NCBI GenBank assembly: GCA_016720825.1
Contig: JADKJV010000002.1
Location: 372,001 to 436,000 of the forward strand
Direction of reading: 5' to 3'
Source: Chitinophagaceae bacterium
GTDB taxonomy: Bacteria > Bacteroidota > Bacteroidia > Chitinophagales > Chitinophagaceae
Length of the DNA: 64,000 nucleotides
In this document: positions 46,004 through 55,322 of the stretch, one piece after another
How the letters are laid out: every line of letters starts with the position of its first letter
Position numbering within the stretch: position 1 is the stretch's first letter
Notes under the pieces: model-generated
Seen by the model: the letters and a program-made list of their open reading frames with translations, nothing else
The model's database searches: none
Told to the model about the DNA's origin: nothing
Program-made: the position numbers and the translations under genes

Positions 46004-46011
46004 TAACTTTG
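46004..46011 (+). promoter_or_regulatory. -7 box TAACTTTG for the MFS gene
   Basis: Exact TANNTTTG, 8 nt before the ATG at 46020, implying a very short leader. Confidence 0.4.
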
Positions 46012-46019
46012 CCGCGCGT

Positions 46020-47247
46020 ATGATCACTAAAACAGCCAACACGTACAGGAGTGCATTCGGGGGATTATCTAAATCCACCTGGCTGCTGTCGTGGATTATG
46101 CTGATCAACCGCAGCGGGACGATGGTGGTTCCTTTTATGACGCTGTACCTCACCAGCCATGAAATGGGATTCACAGTCAGTGATGCCGGATTTGTATTCG
46201 CACTTTTCGGTGCCGGAGCTTTTACAGGCGCCTGGCTCGGTGGTAAACTCACTGACCGATTTGGGTTTTATCCAGTCCAATTGTTCACTTTGTTTGGAGG
46301 CGGAATCCTTTTTATCACGCTTGGACAAATGAAATCCTACGAACTCATTTGCCTCTTCACTTTCCTGCTGAGTTTTGTCAACGAGGCTTTCCGTCCTGCT
46401 AATTCAACTGCCATTGCATTCTACAGTGTTCCGGAAAACAGGACACGCTCCTATGCCCTGAACCGGCTGGCCATAAATCTCGGATGGGCAGCGGGAAGCG
46501 CATTAGGTGGCATCATCGCGCATTTTGATTATGAACTGCTGTTCTGGGTAGATGGTTTTACGAATATCGCAGCCGGATTCATGATGTGGTTATGGCTGCA
46601 CCCCGGCACACGTAAACATATCAAACATACCAAAGCACAGGTTTCCGCAGCTATTTCGGCTTACAAGGATAAAACCTACCTGATCTTTATAGCGACTGTA
46701 ACCGTTTTCGCTGCCTGCTTTTTCCAGATATTCACGAACCTGCCGGTCTATTTTAAAAAGGACCTTCATTTTTCAGAGCCATACATCGGTATGCTGATGG
46801 CCATCAATGGCATTGTTATCGCCCTGGTGGAGATGATACTTGTATATAAACTGGAAGGAAGGAAAAAATCAATGTACTACATCAGTACCGGCGTGTTCCT
46901 TGTCGGTTTATCTTTTCTGCTGCTTGATATCCCTGTGTTTCCTGCTTTGGTTTCCCTGTCAATGATCATACTGATTTCCCTGGGGGAAATCCTCTCAATG
47001 CCTTTCATGAATACCTACTGGCTGAGCCGGTCAAGCGATGTAAACCGCGGACAGTATGCTGCACTATACACCATGGCCTGGTCATTGGCGCAGACTTTCG
47101 GTCCCTGGGCAGGGTCTGTTATTGCAAGTAATTCAGGATTCAGGGTGCTGTGGATGTCTTGGTATAACCTGTATTCTGGCAGCTTTTTCTTTCCGTAAAA
47201 TGCTCCACCGTGAAATCAGGCCAGTGAAAAATCCACCGCTGCCGTAG
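46020..47247 (+). CDS. Major facilitator superfamily transporter, C-terminus frameshifted
   Basis: About 408 residues with 12 predicted helices. The MFS motif A variant is GGKLTDRFGFYPVQL after helix 2, and RPANSTAIAFYSVPENRTRSYALNRLAINLGWAAG is the MdtH/YcaD-like region of helices 4-5. Around 47156 the frame shifts; the continuing frame LGITCILAAFSFRK and MLHREI ends at 47247, overlapping the convergent racemase gene by 32 nt. Substrate not predictable; drug or metabolite efflux is likely. Confidence 0.85.
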
Positions 47248-47905
47248 CATGGATCAGCGTTGTATCAAATACCGGCACCGGGCTGTCTTCCTGTTTTATC
47301 AATAGTGGGATCTCTGTACAACCCAGAATCACTCCGCCAGCTCCTGCCTGTTGTAATTCACCAATAATCCGCTGGTATTGCCTGCGGGTTTCATCAAGGA
47401 ACTGGCCCTTGCCTAATTCATTATAAATACTCTGGTTCACATATTCAATATCACGCTCACCGGGAATCAGGGTCTGAATCCCCTGCGCGGCCAGCCGTTT
47501 CTTATAAAAATCAAACTGCATGGTATACTTCGTTCCAAGTAAAGCCACAGCTGTAATTCCTTGTTGCAGTATGGCATTCGCTGTTGCATCCGCAATATGT
47601 ATAAGCGGGACTTTTATTTGAGATTGCACCGCTTCTGCAATATGATGCATGGTATTTGCGCCAAGTAATATGCAATCTGCGCCAGCCAATTCTGTTTGAA
47701 TCGCTGCCTGGCCGATCACTTCTGTTATCTTGTCCCAGCGATCCGACTGGGTCAGTTTTTTAATTTCCCCGTAATTCACAGAATTCAAAATGATCTTTGC
47801 TGCCTCATCGCCTCCCAGCCGTTCATTCACCAGCTGGTTCATATAACGGTAATAATCTATACTGGAAAACCAGGTAAGCCCGCCAATTAATCCGATTGTT
47901 TTCAT
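47216..47905 (-). CDS. Aspartate/glutamate racemase family protein (YgeA/RacX type)
   Basis: 229 residues: TIGLIGGLTWFSSIDYYRYMNQ, LLGANTMHHIAEAVQ, AVALLGTKYTMQFDFY and GVILGCTEIPLLI. The second catalytic Cys (GCTEIP) is present. The first active-site position (C/T-N-T-M-H) is Ala, as far as the motif alignment can be read by eye. The family racemises free amino acids such as Asp, Glu or broader substrates, for cell-wall D-amino acids. Stand-alone gene. Confidence 0.88.
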   Translation of the reverse strand: MKTIGLIGGLTWFSSIDYYRYMNQLVNERLGGDEAAKIILNSVNYGEIKKLTQSDRWDKITEVIGQAAIQTELAGADCILLGANTMHHIAEAVQSQIKVPLIHIADATANAILQQGITAVALLGTKYTMQFDFYKKRLAAQGIQTLIPGERDIEYVNQSIYNELGKGQFLDETRRQYQRIIGELQQAGAGGVILGCTEIPLLIKQEDSPVPVFDTTLIHATAAVDFSLA

Positions 47906-47969
47906 GAACTAAAAATAAAGGATTCCCGGTTGCAAAAAGCAGCAACGGTCTGTTCGTTAAATAAATGCA

Positions 47970-47989
47970 AGCCTGTCAAATGACAGGCT
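47970..47989. promoter_or_regulatory. 8-bp perfect hairpin in the racemase/phosphatase divergent gap
   Basis: AGCCTGTC-AAAT-GACAGGCT between two divergently transcribed genes, 20 nt upstream of the TACTTTTG box of the phosphatase. The lack of a T run favours an operator or a leader element over a terminator. Confidence 0.4.
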
Positions 47990-48008
47990 CCCAAAAATTG
48001 AAATACCC

Positions 48009-48016
48009 TACTTTTG
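48009..48016 (+). promoter_or_regulatory. -7 box TACTTTTG for the phosphatase gene
   Basis: Exact TANNTTTG, 13 nt before the start codon at 48030. Confidence 0.4.
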
Positions 48017-48029
48017 TCCACTCCTAAAC

Positions 48030-49600
48030 ATGCATTTATGCGGAAATCCTTTCTATCTGTTCCTGGCTGTCTTTTTAATATTTAACCTGCAGGCCCAAAA
48101 AGTACAGCGGCCTAAACTGGTGGTGGGTCTTGTGGTTGACCAGATGCGGTGGGACTACCTGTACCGTTATGCCGACCGTTTCGCACCGAATGGCGGTTTT
48201 AAAAGGCTTGTCGGACAGGGATTTTCCTGTGAAAACACAATGATCCCTTATACACCTACTGTTACGGCCTGCGGACACACAGCTATCTATACTGGTACCG
48301 TTCCTGCGATCAGTGGCATTACCGGTAATAACTGGTATGACAATGAACAAAGGAAAGAAGTGTATTGCACGGATGATAAATCGGTCAGCACGGTTGGATC
48401 AACTTCTTCCTTGGGACAAATGAGTCCGCGTAATATGCTTGTCACCACTATTTGTGACGAACTCCGTCTCGCTACAAATTTTAAAAGCAAAGTGGTTGGT
48501 GTGGCCATCAAAGACCGCGGCGGCATACTGCCAGCAGGTCATTCTGCCAATGCAGCATACTGGTATGATAACACAAACGGGAATTTTATCACTTCTACTT
48601 TTTACATGAACTCATTGCCGCAATGGGCACAGGATTTTAATAATAAAAAATTAGTTGATCAGTATTATGCCCAGGGATGGAACACCTTGTACCCTGTCAA
48701 TACGTATGAACAAAGTACTGCTGATGAAAAAGCATACGAGAGCAAACCATTTGGTGCAGCTGCCAAAGGTTTTCCGTATGACCTGAAATCATATACGGGG
48801 AAAAATTATGGTGTCATCTCCAGTACACCAATGGGCAACAGCCTGACTGCTGAATTTGCCAAAGCAGCTGTAACCGGCGAACAACTGGGTGCTGATAATA
48901 TCACAGATTTCCTGGCCGTGAGTTTTTCTTCTACAGATTATATCGGTCATAGCTTCGGGCCTAATTCCGTGTCAAAGTGGGAAAAAACCAGTACCTCGTT
49001 TTCCTGTCAGCCGACCATGGTGTAGCCCATATTCCAGGGTTTCTTGAAGAACACCATATTCCGACAGGTATCCTGCCTATTGGCACATTCAATGCAGAAC
49101 TCAATGAAAAACTGAAAAGCAATTTTGGGGTTGACAAACTGATCAGCAGTACAGATAATTACCAGATTTATTTCGCTGAAAATAAAATTGACTCGGCTAA
49201 ACTGAACAGGGATGAAGTGATGAAATTCACTATTTCGTTGTTAGAATCAAATCCCCTCATTGCCCGTGTAATTCCCACAGAGAAATTCAGCAGCAGCACC
49301 CTCAATAAAACCCTCCGGGAGTTACTGATCAACGGTTATTATCCCCGCCGCAGTGGTGATATCCAGATCATACTTCAGCCCCAGGTGCTGGAAGGTTTCA
49401 GCAAAACCGGTACTACGCACGGGCTCTGGAATCCCTATGACTCCCATATCCCGCTGTTATGGTATGGCTGGGGGATTAAACCCGGCAAGCTCAACCGCGA
49501 AACGTATATGACAGATATCGCTCCCACACTGGCTGCTTTGCTGCACATTCAGGCACCCAGCGGCACAGTAGGGAAAGTGATAGAGGAAGTTGGAAGATAG
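48030..49600 (+). CDS. PafA-like alkaline phosphatase, interrupted with an internal deletion
   Basis: Alkaline-phosphatase superfamily with the PafA active site: metal Asp in LVVGLVVDQMRWDYL, nucleophile Thr in PYTPTVTACGHTAIYTGT, Asn in ITGNNWY, Lys/Arg in AIKDRGGILPAGHSANAAYW, STDYIGHSFGPNS, LSADHGVAHIP and GTTHGLWNPYDSHIPLLWYG. Between FGPNSV and VGKNQYLVFLSADHG about 21 residues (~62 nt) of the family are missing and the frame changes (about 48967-48977). A secretion signal is visible (FLAVFLIFNLQAQ); its N-terminal part may also be misread, as MRKSFLS in another frame looks more natural. It releases phosphate from monoesters in the periplasm. Confidence 0.85.
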
Positions 49601-49815
<215 letters not shown>

Positions 49816-49881
49816 ATCAGGGAGAATTTCGTAATTTAAACTGCCAACCAAACAACCAACCACATCGTCAACCAATCTGGT

Positions 49882-50901
49882 ATGAAAAAAATACTCCACC
49901 TTTTCATTTTCACCCTGCTTTTTAATACCGGCTTTACGCAGGGAATTGACAGTATCCGGTTATTTACTGATGAAGCATTAATTGATGTCACACTGACAAC
50001 GGATTACAAGAAACTGAGTTCAGAAAGCGGCATTGATGTTTACCAGGATGCGCAAATCAGTTTCAGGATGCCTGACAGTACGAAAGTGGATGCCAATATC
50101 ACACTGGCTGCCCGCGGGCATTTCCGCAGGGATTATTGCCAGATACCTCCTATCCTGCTCAATTTTGAAACACCCGCTTCAGCACAACTCAACAACCTGG
50201 GCAAACTGAAACTGGTCATCGGCTGTGGCACCGGCACAGAAAACGAGCAGTTGATTTTAAAAGAATACCTCTGCTATAGAATGTATAACCTGATTGAGGA
50301 TAAAAGTTTCCGGGTGCGTTTGCTCAGGGTTAATTTCCTGGACTCAAGGAACCGGGTCAAACCTTTCAGCCAGTATGCATTCCTGATTGAAGATGACGCA
50401 GACATGGCGCGACGTAATGGATGTAAAAAACTGGATGTTACCGGTATTAATACTGAAACAACACATCGCCACACGATGACAACCGTGGCCATTTTTGAAT
50501 ACATGATAAGTAATACAGACTGGTCAATCCCCAACAACCATAATATCAAATTGCTGGCCGATAAGAAAGATCCGAACGGACCGCCTTATGTTGTTCCTTA
50601 TGATTTTGACCACTCGGGTCTTGTGAATGCCGGCTACGCAGTTCCCAATGAAGTAATCGGCACTGAATCAGTTACAGAAAGGGTGTACAGGGGTTTTGGC
50701 CGTACGATGGATGAACTGAACATGAGCATTGAAAAATTCAAGGCACAAAAAGAAGCTACCTATAACATGATCCGGAATTTCCAGCTGATTCGCGAAAAAA
50801 CCCGCAATGAAATGATCAGCTACTTAGACGCGTTTTATGATATCATCAGTTCTCCTTCGAAGGTCAAAAAGGAATTTATTGACAACGCCCGTACCAATTA
50901 G
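49882..50901 (+). CDS. Secreted hypothetical protein, possible CotH-like kinase fold
   Basis: 339 residues with a signal peptide (ILHLFIFTLLFNTGFTQ). An N-terminal beta domain (DVTLTTDYKKLSSESGIDVYQDAQISF, ARGHFRRDYCQIPPILLNF) is followed by LILKEYLCYRMYNLIEDKSFRVRLLRVNFLDSRNR and later VVPYDFDHSGLVNAGYA. This order resembles CotH-type spore-coat kinases (helix with conserved KEYL, then a DxD-like acidic site), but the match is weak and I infer it only from motif order. Not recognised with certainty. Confidence 0.68.
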   Translation: MKKILHLFIFTLLFNTGFTQGIDSIRLFTDEALIDVTLTTDYKKLSSESGIDVYQDAQISFRMPDSTKVDANITLAARGHFRRDYCQIPPILLNFETPASAQLNNLGKLKLVIGCGTGTENEQLILKEYLCYRMYNLIEDKSFRVRLLRVNFLDSRNRVKPFSQYAFLIEDDADMARRNGCKKLDVTGINTETTHRHTMTTVAIFEYMISNTDWSIPNNHNIKLLADKKDPNGPPYVVPYDFDHSGLVNAGYAVPNEVIGTESVTERVYRGFGRTMDELNMSIEKFKAQKEATYNMIRNFQLIREKTRNEMISYLDAFYDIISSPSKVKKEFIDNARTN

Positions 50902-50914
50902 GGGATAATTCGAA

Positions 50915-50945
50915 TTTCAGGATGATCCGGAATCGTGTAAGTTTG
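50915..50945 (+). promoter_or_regulatory. Promoter of the acyl-CoA-binding protein gene
   Basis: TTTC (50915-50918), 19 nt spacer, TAAGTTTG (50938-50945): near-consensus Bacteroidota promoter with a 26-nt leader to the ATG at 50972. Confidence 0.55.
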
Positions 50946-50971
50946 AATCCCTTTACAATTAAATTTTAACC

Positions 50972-51229
50972 ATGGACCTCCAGGCACAATTCGAACAGGC
51001 TGCGGCCGACAGTAAAACCCTGTCTTCCAAACCCAGCAATGAAACTTTGCTCCAGTTATATTCACTCTATAAACAAGGCAGCACCGGTGATATCAATACC
51101 GACCCGCCATCTAATCCATTTGATTTTGTAGGTAAAGCCAAATACGAAGCATGGACAGCCTTAAAAGGCAAATCCAAAGAAGAGGCTATGCAGGAATATA
51201 TTGATCTGGTGAAGAAACTGAAAAGCTGA
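50972..51229 (+). CDS. Acyl-CoA-binding protein
   Basis: 85 residues, a complete four-helix ACBP. FEQAAADSKTLSSKPSNETLLQLYSLYKQ contains the Tyr/Lys acyl-CoA site (LYSLYKQGSTGD), followed by PFDFVGKAKYEAWTALKGKSKEEAMQEYI, the second binding Tyr/Lys/Trp set. It binds medium- to long-chain acyl-CoA in the cytosol. ACBPs are common in eukaryotes but patchy in bacteria. The gene has its own promoter and no obvious lipid gene next to it. Confidence 0.95.
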   Translation: MDLQAQFEQAAADSKTLSSKPSNETLLQLYSLYKQGSTGDINTDPPSNPFDFVGKAKYEAWTALKGKSKEEAMQEYIDLVKKLKS

Positions 51230-51235
51230 GAAAGC

Positions 51236-51352
51236 AAATTGAGAATTGAGAATTGAGAATTGAGAATTGAGAATTTGGCTCATTGTTAGTCGAGTCATTC
51301 AGCATTCATTCTCCATTCTACATTCTTAATTCTCCATTCTTAATTCTCCATT
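51236..51352. repeat. Foldback element of GAGAATT heptamers
   Basis: Left arm: five uninterrupted GAGAATT heptamers from 51241. Right arm: ATTCTCC/ATTCTTA/ATTCTAC heptamers from 51308 to 51352, able to pair with the left arm. The centre is ~35 nt. The right arm reaches the stop codon of the next (minus-strand) gene. The element sits exactly between two convergent genes and may act as their terminator. Confidence 0.8.
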
Positions 51353-51929
51353 AAAACACTATTCCGACTCCAATCCTGAAAGTATTCCTCTTCCCTCCCA
51401 GGATATCGAGCATATAATCATCTACTTGTCTTACAAATCCTCTTGAGTACCTCGTTTCCAGCATCAGCCATTTCCTGAAACTGTACTGCAATCCGGCATC
51501 GCCGCTTACGCCCAGGTTGGCAAATTGATAACGGTCTTCAAAAGGCAGGTTATCATTGTCGCAGATAAAATCAATTTTTGGGCCTGCAAATGCTGCCCAT
51601 TTGTTTGCAAACCGGTACTTGATATGAATGGGGATTTCGATAAAATGATAGTCGTCTGTCCAGGAAAACAACAATTCGTTTTCAAAACGCCAATGGTCAT
51701 TTAACCGGGTATCCGCGAAAAAACCTGCATACAGTTCATAACCGATATAACCGGTTTTAAGGTGATAGCTGTCTTTCCCTTTGATCATACTTTTATTATA
51801 GCCTCCGACAAATCCGAATAAGGTATTTGCCCCTTTGCGGTACGGATTAGATGCTGGTCTTTTATCTTCACGCTGGGCGCTGGACTCGACAGCACATGCA
51901 ATAAGGAGAAGGAAGACAATCTTTCTCAT
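51351..51929 (-). CDS. Outer-membrane beta-barrel protein
   Basis: 192 residues: signal peptide (KIVFLLLIACAVESSAQ) and then alternating strands, GANTLFGFVGGYNKSMIKG, TGYIGYELYAGFFADTRL, WRFENELLFSWTDDYHFIEIPIHIKYRF, AAFAGPKIDFICDND and LMLETRYSRGFVRQ, ending in GVGIVF with the C-terminal Phe typical of outer-membrane barrels. It resembles PorT/OmpW-type porin-like barrels (PF13568 style) of Bacteroidota. Transported ligand unknown. Confidence 0.85.
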   Translation of the reverse strand: MRKIVFLLLIACAVESSAQREDKRPASNPYRKGANTLFGFVGGYNKSMIKGKDSYHLKTGYIGYELYAGFFADTRLNDHWRFENELLFSWTDDYHFIEIPIHIKYRFANKWAAFAGPKIDFICDNDNLPFEDRYQFANLGVSGDAGLQYSFRKWLMLETRYSRGFVRQVDDYMLDILGGKRNTFRIGVGIVF

Positions 51930-52054
51930 AATAGGTTTTTAACAGTGGCGGGATGGGGATGTCTGGACAATAACGGGGTTAATCCGGCAAAATTGCACCA
52001 ATTATAAAATTTCGGATTGATCCTGAGCCTCATAAATATGTACATAGCGAAATA

Positions 52055-53213
52055 CTAGTGTAACGCTTTATATACTTTACTGATTTTTTCACCCACCACT
52101 TCCATGGAAAATATGGCGCTGCCTGCTTCAGCAACAGCGGCACGGTTGTATTCGCCTGCCCTTTCCATAATAGTGCGCATGGCGGCAGTCAGCGCCTTAT
52201 CATCTTTGGGCTCAATCAGAATACCACATGCTACATCAACCAGTTCCGGCACACCGCCCACACAAGTAGCAATTACAGGTAAACCGCAACACCGGGCTTC
52301 GCCGATTACACAGGGGGAATTTTCAATATTACTGTTTAACAGGAAGCAATCAGCGGCCTGCATTTCACCAGCCACGGCAGCATAGGGTATTTCGCCAGAG
52401 AAGCGTACCTGTTCGTTCCCCAGGCCAAGAGAGGCTGCATACTCACGAATAGCAGGATCCGTATCACCAACCATAACCAATTCAGCAGATTGCCCCTGTT
52501 CCATCAAATGACTGAAAGCACGCAGAATACCTTCTGCATTTTTCAAAGGAACCATATTGCTTACATGCAGGAAACGGAATTTCGGAGACCTGGGTTTTCG
52601 GTTTATAATAAAAGAGTTTTGTATCAACCACATTGGGGATAATCGTGAAAGGTTTTTCTGCCACCATCGCATTTACACCTTCAGCCAGGTAACGGCTGGG
52701 AGCTATACAGGCATCCGCTTTCACAAACACCTGCTGGGTGAAATACTTAAATGCCCGGCTGCGGGTGTGGATATTATCCTCCGCTATATCATTGTAAATA
52801 CCCCAGTGTTCTGTTACCACCATGGGCAGTTTGGTATGTTTCTTCATCCACAAACCAGCCATACCCGCTTTAATGGGTACCTGTACATGAAATAGTTCCG
52901 GCAGGCCATTTGTTTTGTAATACCGCTTGATCGCAGCCCTGTACAAGCCCAGCATACGCTGGTGGCTCATCAGCCTGCCCCAGAAACCTGTCTTTGCAGG
53001 GTAAATGATTATCTCTTCAATCAGCCCCTCGTTCCTGTGTATAATTTCTTTTTTCTCAGTGAGATGGCCGCTGTAATCGGGCCAGACATGGATTACATGG
53101 ATATCGTGGTAAAGTGCCGCTGCCCGGGCATGCCGCTGTATAAAATCCCCGTTATAAGGGGTTACGGGGTTCGGGTACCAGCTGGCTAACCATAAAACTT
53201 TCAGGCGGCTCAT
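52055..53213 (-). CDS. GT4-family glycosyltransferase, one frameshift
   Basis: About 386 codons. The N-terminal half has KVLWLASWYPNPVTPYNGDFIQRHA, FHVQVPIKAGMAG, VVTEHWGIYND and CIAPSRYLAEGV. The frame breaks near 52585 and continues as FLHVSNMVPLKNAEGILRAF and the EX7E region NSNIENSPCVIGEARCCGLPVI. Both halves match one GT4 protein, so this is one gene with a single indel. It is separate from the polysaccharide operon. Acceptor unknown. Confidence 0.87.
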
Positions 53214-53266
53214 ACCCTAAAATTAAACCAGGCAGTCCGATGAACAATCAGCTTCGGGAATTATTA

Positions 53267-53274
53267 TACATTTG
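53267..53274 (+). promoter_or_regulatory. -7 box TACATTTG for the Kir channel gene
   Basis: Exact TANNTTTG, only 3 nt before the ATG at 53278. Either a leaderless mRNA or a chance match. Confidence 0.3.
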
Positions 53275-53277
53275 AAT

Positions 53278-54276
53278 ATGGCATTCCGTAAACGACTCTC
53301 CTCCCGCCTGAAATCAGAAACAAATACCGGCTTCGGGGCTAACAGCACCGACAGCGCCGGCCGTTTCTATGACCCAACCAATAAAAGGGCCAACGTAACC
53401 AAACGCGGAGTTGGCATCCTTGAAAGATACAGCTGGTACCATACCTTACTGGAGACTAAAAGAAGCAAGTTCCTCTTCTTCATTTTTCTAATCTATATCG
53501 TCGTTAACCTGGTCTTTGCCTGTATCTACTACGCTATCGGCATTGAACATCTCGGCGGCGTGAATACAGGCTCCCCGTGGAAAAATTTCTCTGAAGTGTT
53601 CTTCTTCAGTACGCAAACCTTTACAACGGTTGGATACGGCAGGATCAGCCCGACGGGTTTTGCAGCCAGTGCCGTTGCCACGATGGAAGCGTTCCTTGGA
53701 CTACTCAGTTTTGCCATCGCCACTGGTTTATTTTACGGACGTTTTTCCCGGCCCCAGGCATTTTTGAAATACAGCAAGGTAGCATTGATCGCGCCCTATA
53801 AGGATATTACCGCCCTTATGTTTCGGATAGCTCCGTTCAAAAACAATAACCTCAGTGAAGCAGAAGTAAAACTGACGCTGGCCATGCAAACGGAAGATAA
53901 TGGCAAAACGGTAAACCGTTTTTACAACCTGGACCTGGAAATTTCAAAGGTCAATTCCATGGCCCTCAGCTGGACGGTCGTTCATCCTATTGATGAAAAA
54001 AGCCCGTTAGCGGGTTTCAGTGAAGAAGACGTAAAATCAACCCGGATGGAACTGATGGTGTTTGTGAAAGCGTTTGATGAAGTATTCTCCAATACTGTGA
54101 TGTCAAGGTATTCTTATATCAACAGTGAAATTGTATGGGGTGGTAAATTCAGGATGATGTTCTACCCGAGTGAAGATAAACGGCAGACGGTGCTGGACCT
54201 GAACAAGCTCAGTGAATATGAAAAAGCGGAACTGCCCGTAAACATGCCCGCACCTATTGAAGTAATGGAAAGCTGA
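53278..54276 (+). CDS. Inward-rectifier K+ channel (KirBac type)
   Basis: 332 residues: slide helix, transmembrane helix 1 (FLFFIFLIYIVVNLVFACIYYAI, about 65-87), selectivity filter TTVGYGRISP at 116-125, transmembrane helix 2 (SAVATMEAFLGLLSFAIATGLFYGRFSRP). The C-terminal ~170 residues are the cytoplasmic Kir immunoglobulin-like domain (FRIAPFKNNNLSEAEVKLTLAM, HPIDEKSPLAGFSEEDV). Kir channels conduct K+ into the cell and are gated by lipids and polyamines. It is the second K+ channel gene in the window. Confidence 0.95.
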   Translation: MAFRKRLSSRLKSETNTGFGANSTDSAGRFYDPTNKRANVTKRGVGILERYSWYHTLLETKRSKFLFFIFLIYIVVNLVFACIYYAIGIEHLGGVNTGSPWKNFSEVFFFSTQTFTTVGYGRISPTGFAASAVATMEAFLGLLSFAIATGLFYGRFSRPQAFLKYSKVALIAPYKDITALMFRIAPFKNNNLSEAEVKLTLAMQTEDNGKTVNRFYNLDLEISKVNSMALSWTVVHPIDEKSPLAGFSEEDVKSTRMELMVFVKAFDEVFSNTVMSRYSYINSEIVWGGKFRMMFYPSEDKRQTVLDLNKLSEYEKAELPVNMPAPIEVMES

Positions 54277-54284
54277 TTTTCCCG

Positions 54285-54540
54285 CGGTTTTTTTCTCGCA
54301 GCGCTCGCAAAGGAGCGGCGTTCGCGGCGAATACAAAGCGACACTCCTTAATTAGAAGATTTCCTCAATTCCTGTAGTGAAATTTCAAAGCAAAACGATA
54401 ACGTTGCGTGCGCTGCTCCGCCGCGAGCGCCGCGAAACCTGCTGCGCTGCTGCGGCGACACCGCGCGAGGCGCCGCCAGAAACACCGCTGCGAGAAACAC
54501 CGCTGCGGGAAACACCGCTGCGTGAAATATTACGCGGGAA
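54285..54540. repeat. GC-rich dispersed repeat plus 15-nt tandem repeat
   Basis: 54291-54339 is a second copy of the GC-rich unit seen at 22393-22470. 54406-54475 holds a complementary GC-rich stretch (CCGCGAGCGCCGCG), so the region can fold. 54476-54525 has GAAACACCGCTGCG three times with a 15-nt period and a degenerate fourth. No credible gene lies in the 54277-54541 gap. Confidence 0.7.
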
Positions 54541-54541
54541 A

Positions 54542-55303
54542 CTATTTAAGGGCTTTGATGATTTCAATGAATTCTTCCGCAACCATTGAAGCACCACCCA
54601 CCAATCCCCCATCCACATCCGGGGAACTGAATAATTCTTCTGCATTGGAAGCTTTTACGCTGCCACCATACAGGATCGGGATTTCATTCGCAGCTTCGGC
54701 ACCGAATTTATTGGCGAGTACACCGCGGAGGTATTGATGCATCTCCTGGGCCTGAGCAGTACTGGCGGTTTTGCCGGTTCCAATTGCCCAGACAGGTTCA
54801 TATGCTATGATAATAGTAGAAACAGTTTCCGCATCCAGGTGGAATAAAGATTCTTCCAACTGTTTGGCAACATATTCATTTTGCGTACCGGCTTCACGGA
54901 TTGAAAGTGGTTCTCCGCAGCAAAATATGGGTACGATTTCGTTTTCTATACAAAGGTTGATTTTAGTAGCGAGCATAGCACCATCTTCATGCTGGTATTC
55001 GCGGCGTTCACTGTGACCAACAATGCAGTACTGGATACCCACTGAATGCAGCATCTCTGCAGATACTTCACCGGTAAAGGCACCGGATTTTTTATGGTGG
55101 CAGTTTTGTGCTGAAGCTGAATAATGATATTCTTCTTCCACTTCGCTGCGTGTCAGCAGCAGGTAAGGATAAGGGACAGCGAAAATAACTTCCTGGTGGG
55201 GCTTGGGCATGATCCTGGCGTCAAGAATTTCATCCAGCAGTTTTTCAGCCTGCTGATAAGTTAAATTCATTTTCCAGTTAGCGGCGGCGATCTGTTTTCT
55301 CAT
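54542..55303 (-). CDS. tpiA: Triose-phosphate isomerase
   Basis: 253 residues, complete. AANWKMNL has the catalytic Lys, YCIVGHSERREYQHE the catalytic His, and IIAYEPVWAIGTGKTAS the catalytic Glu and flexible loop 6; phosphate-binding ILYGGSVKASN and GLVGGASM follow. It interconverts glyceraldehyde 3-phosphate and dihydroxyacetone phosphate. It lies 19 nt downstream of the GlmU-family gene and is probably co-transcribed with it. Confidence 0.98.
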   Translation of the reverse strand: MRKQIAAANWKMNLTYQQAEKLLDEILDARIMPKPHQEVIFAVPYPYLLLTRSEVEEEYHYSASAQNCHHKKSGAFTGEVSAEMLHSVGIQYCIVGHSERREYQHEDGAMLATKINLCIENEIVPIFCCGEPLSIREAGTQNEYVAKQLEESLFHLDAETVSTIIIAYEPVWAIGTGKTASTAQAQEMHQYLRGVLANKFGAEAANEIPILYGGSVKASNAEELFSSPDVDGGLVGGASMVAEEFIEIIKALK

Positions 55304-55322
55304 TCAGTTGTTTTGAGTAGCG

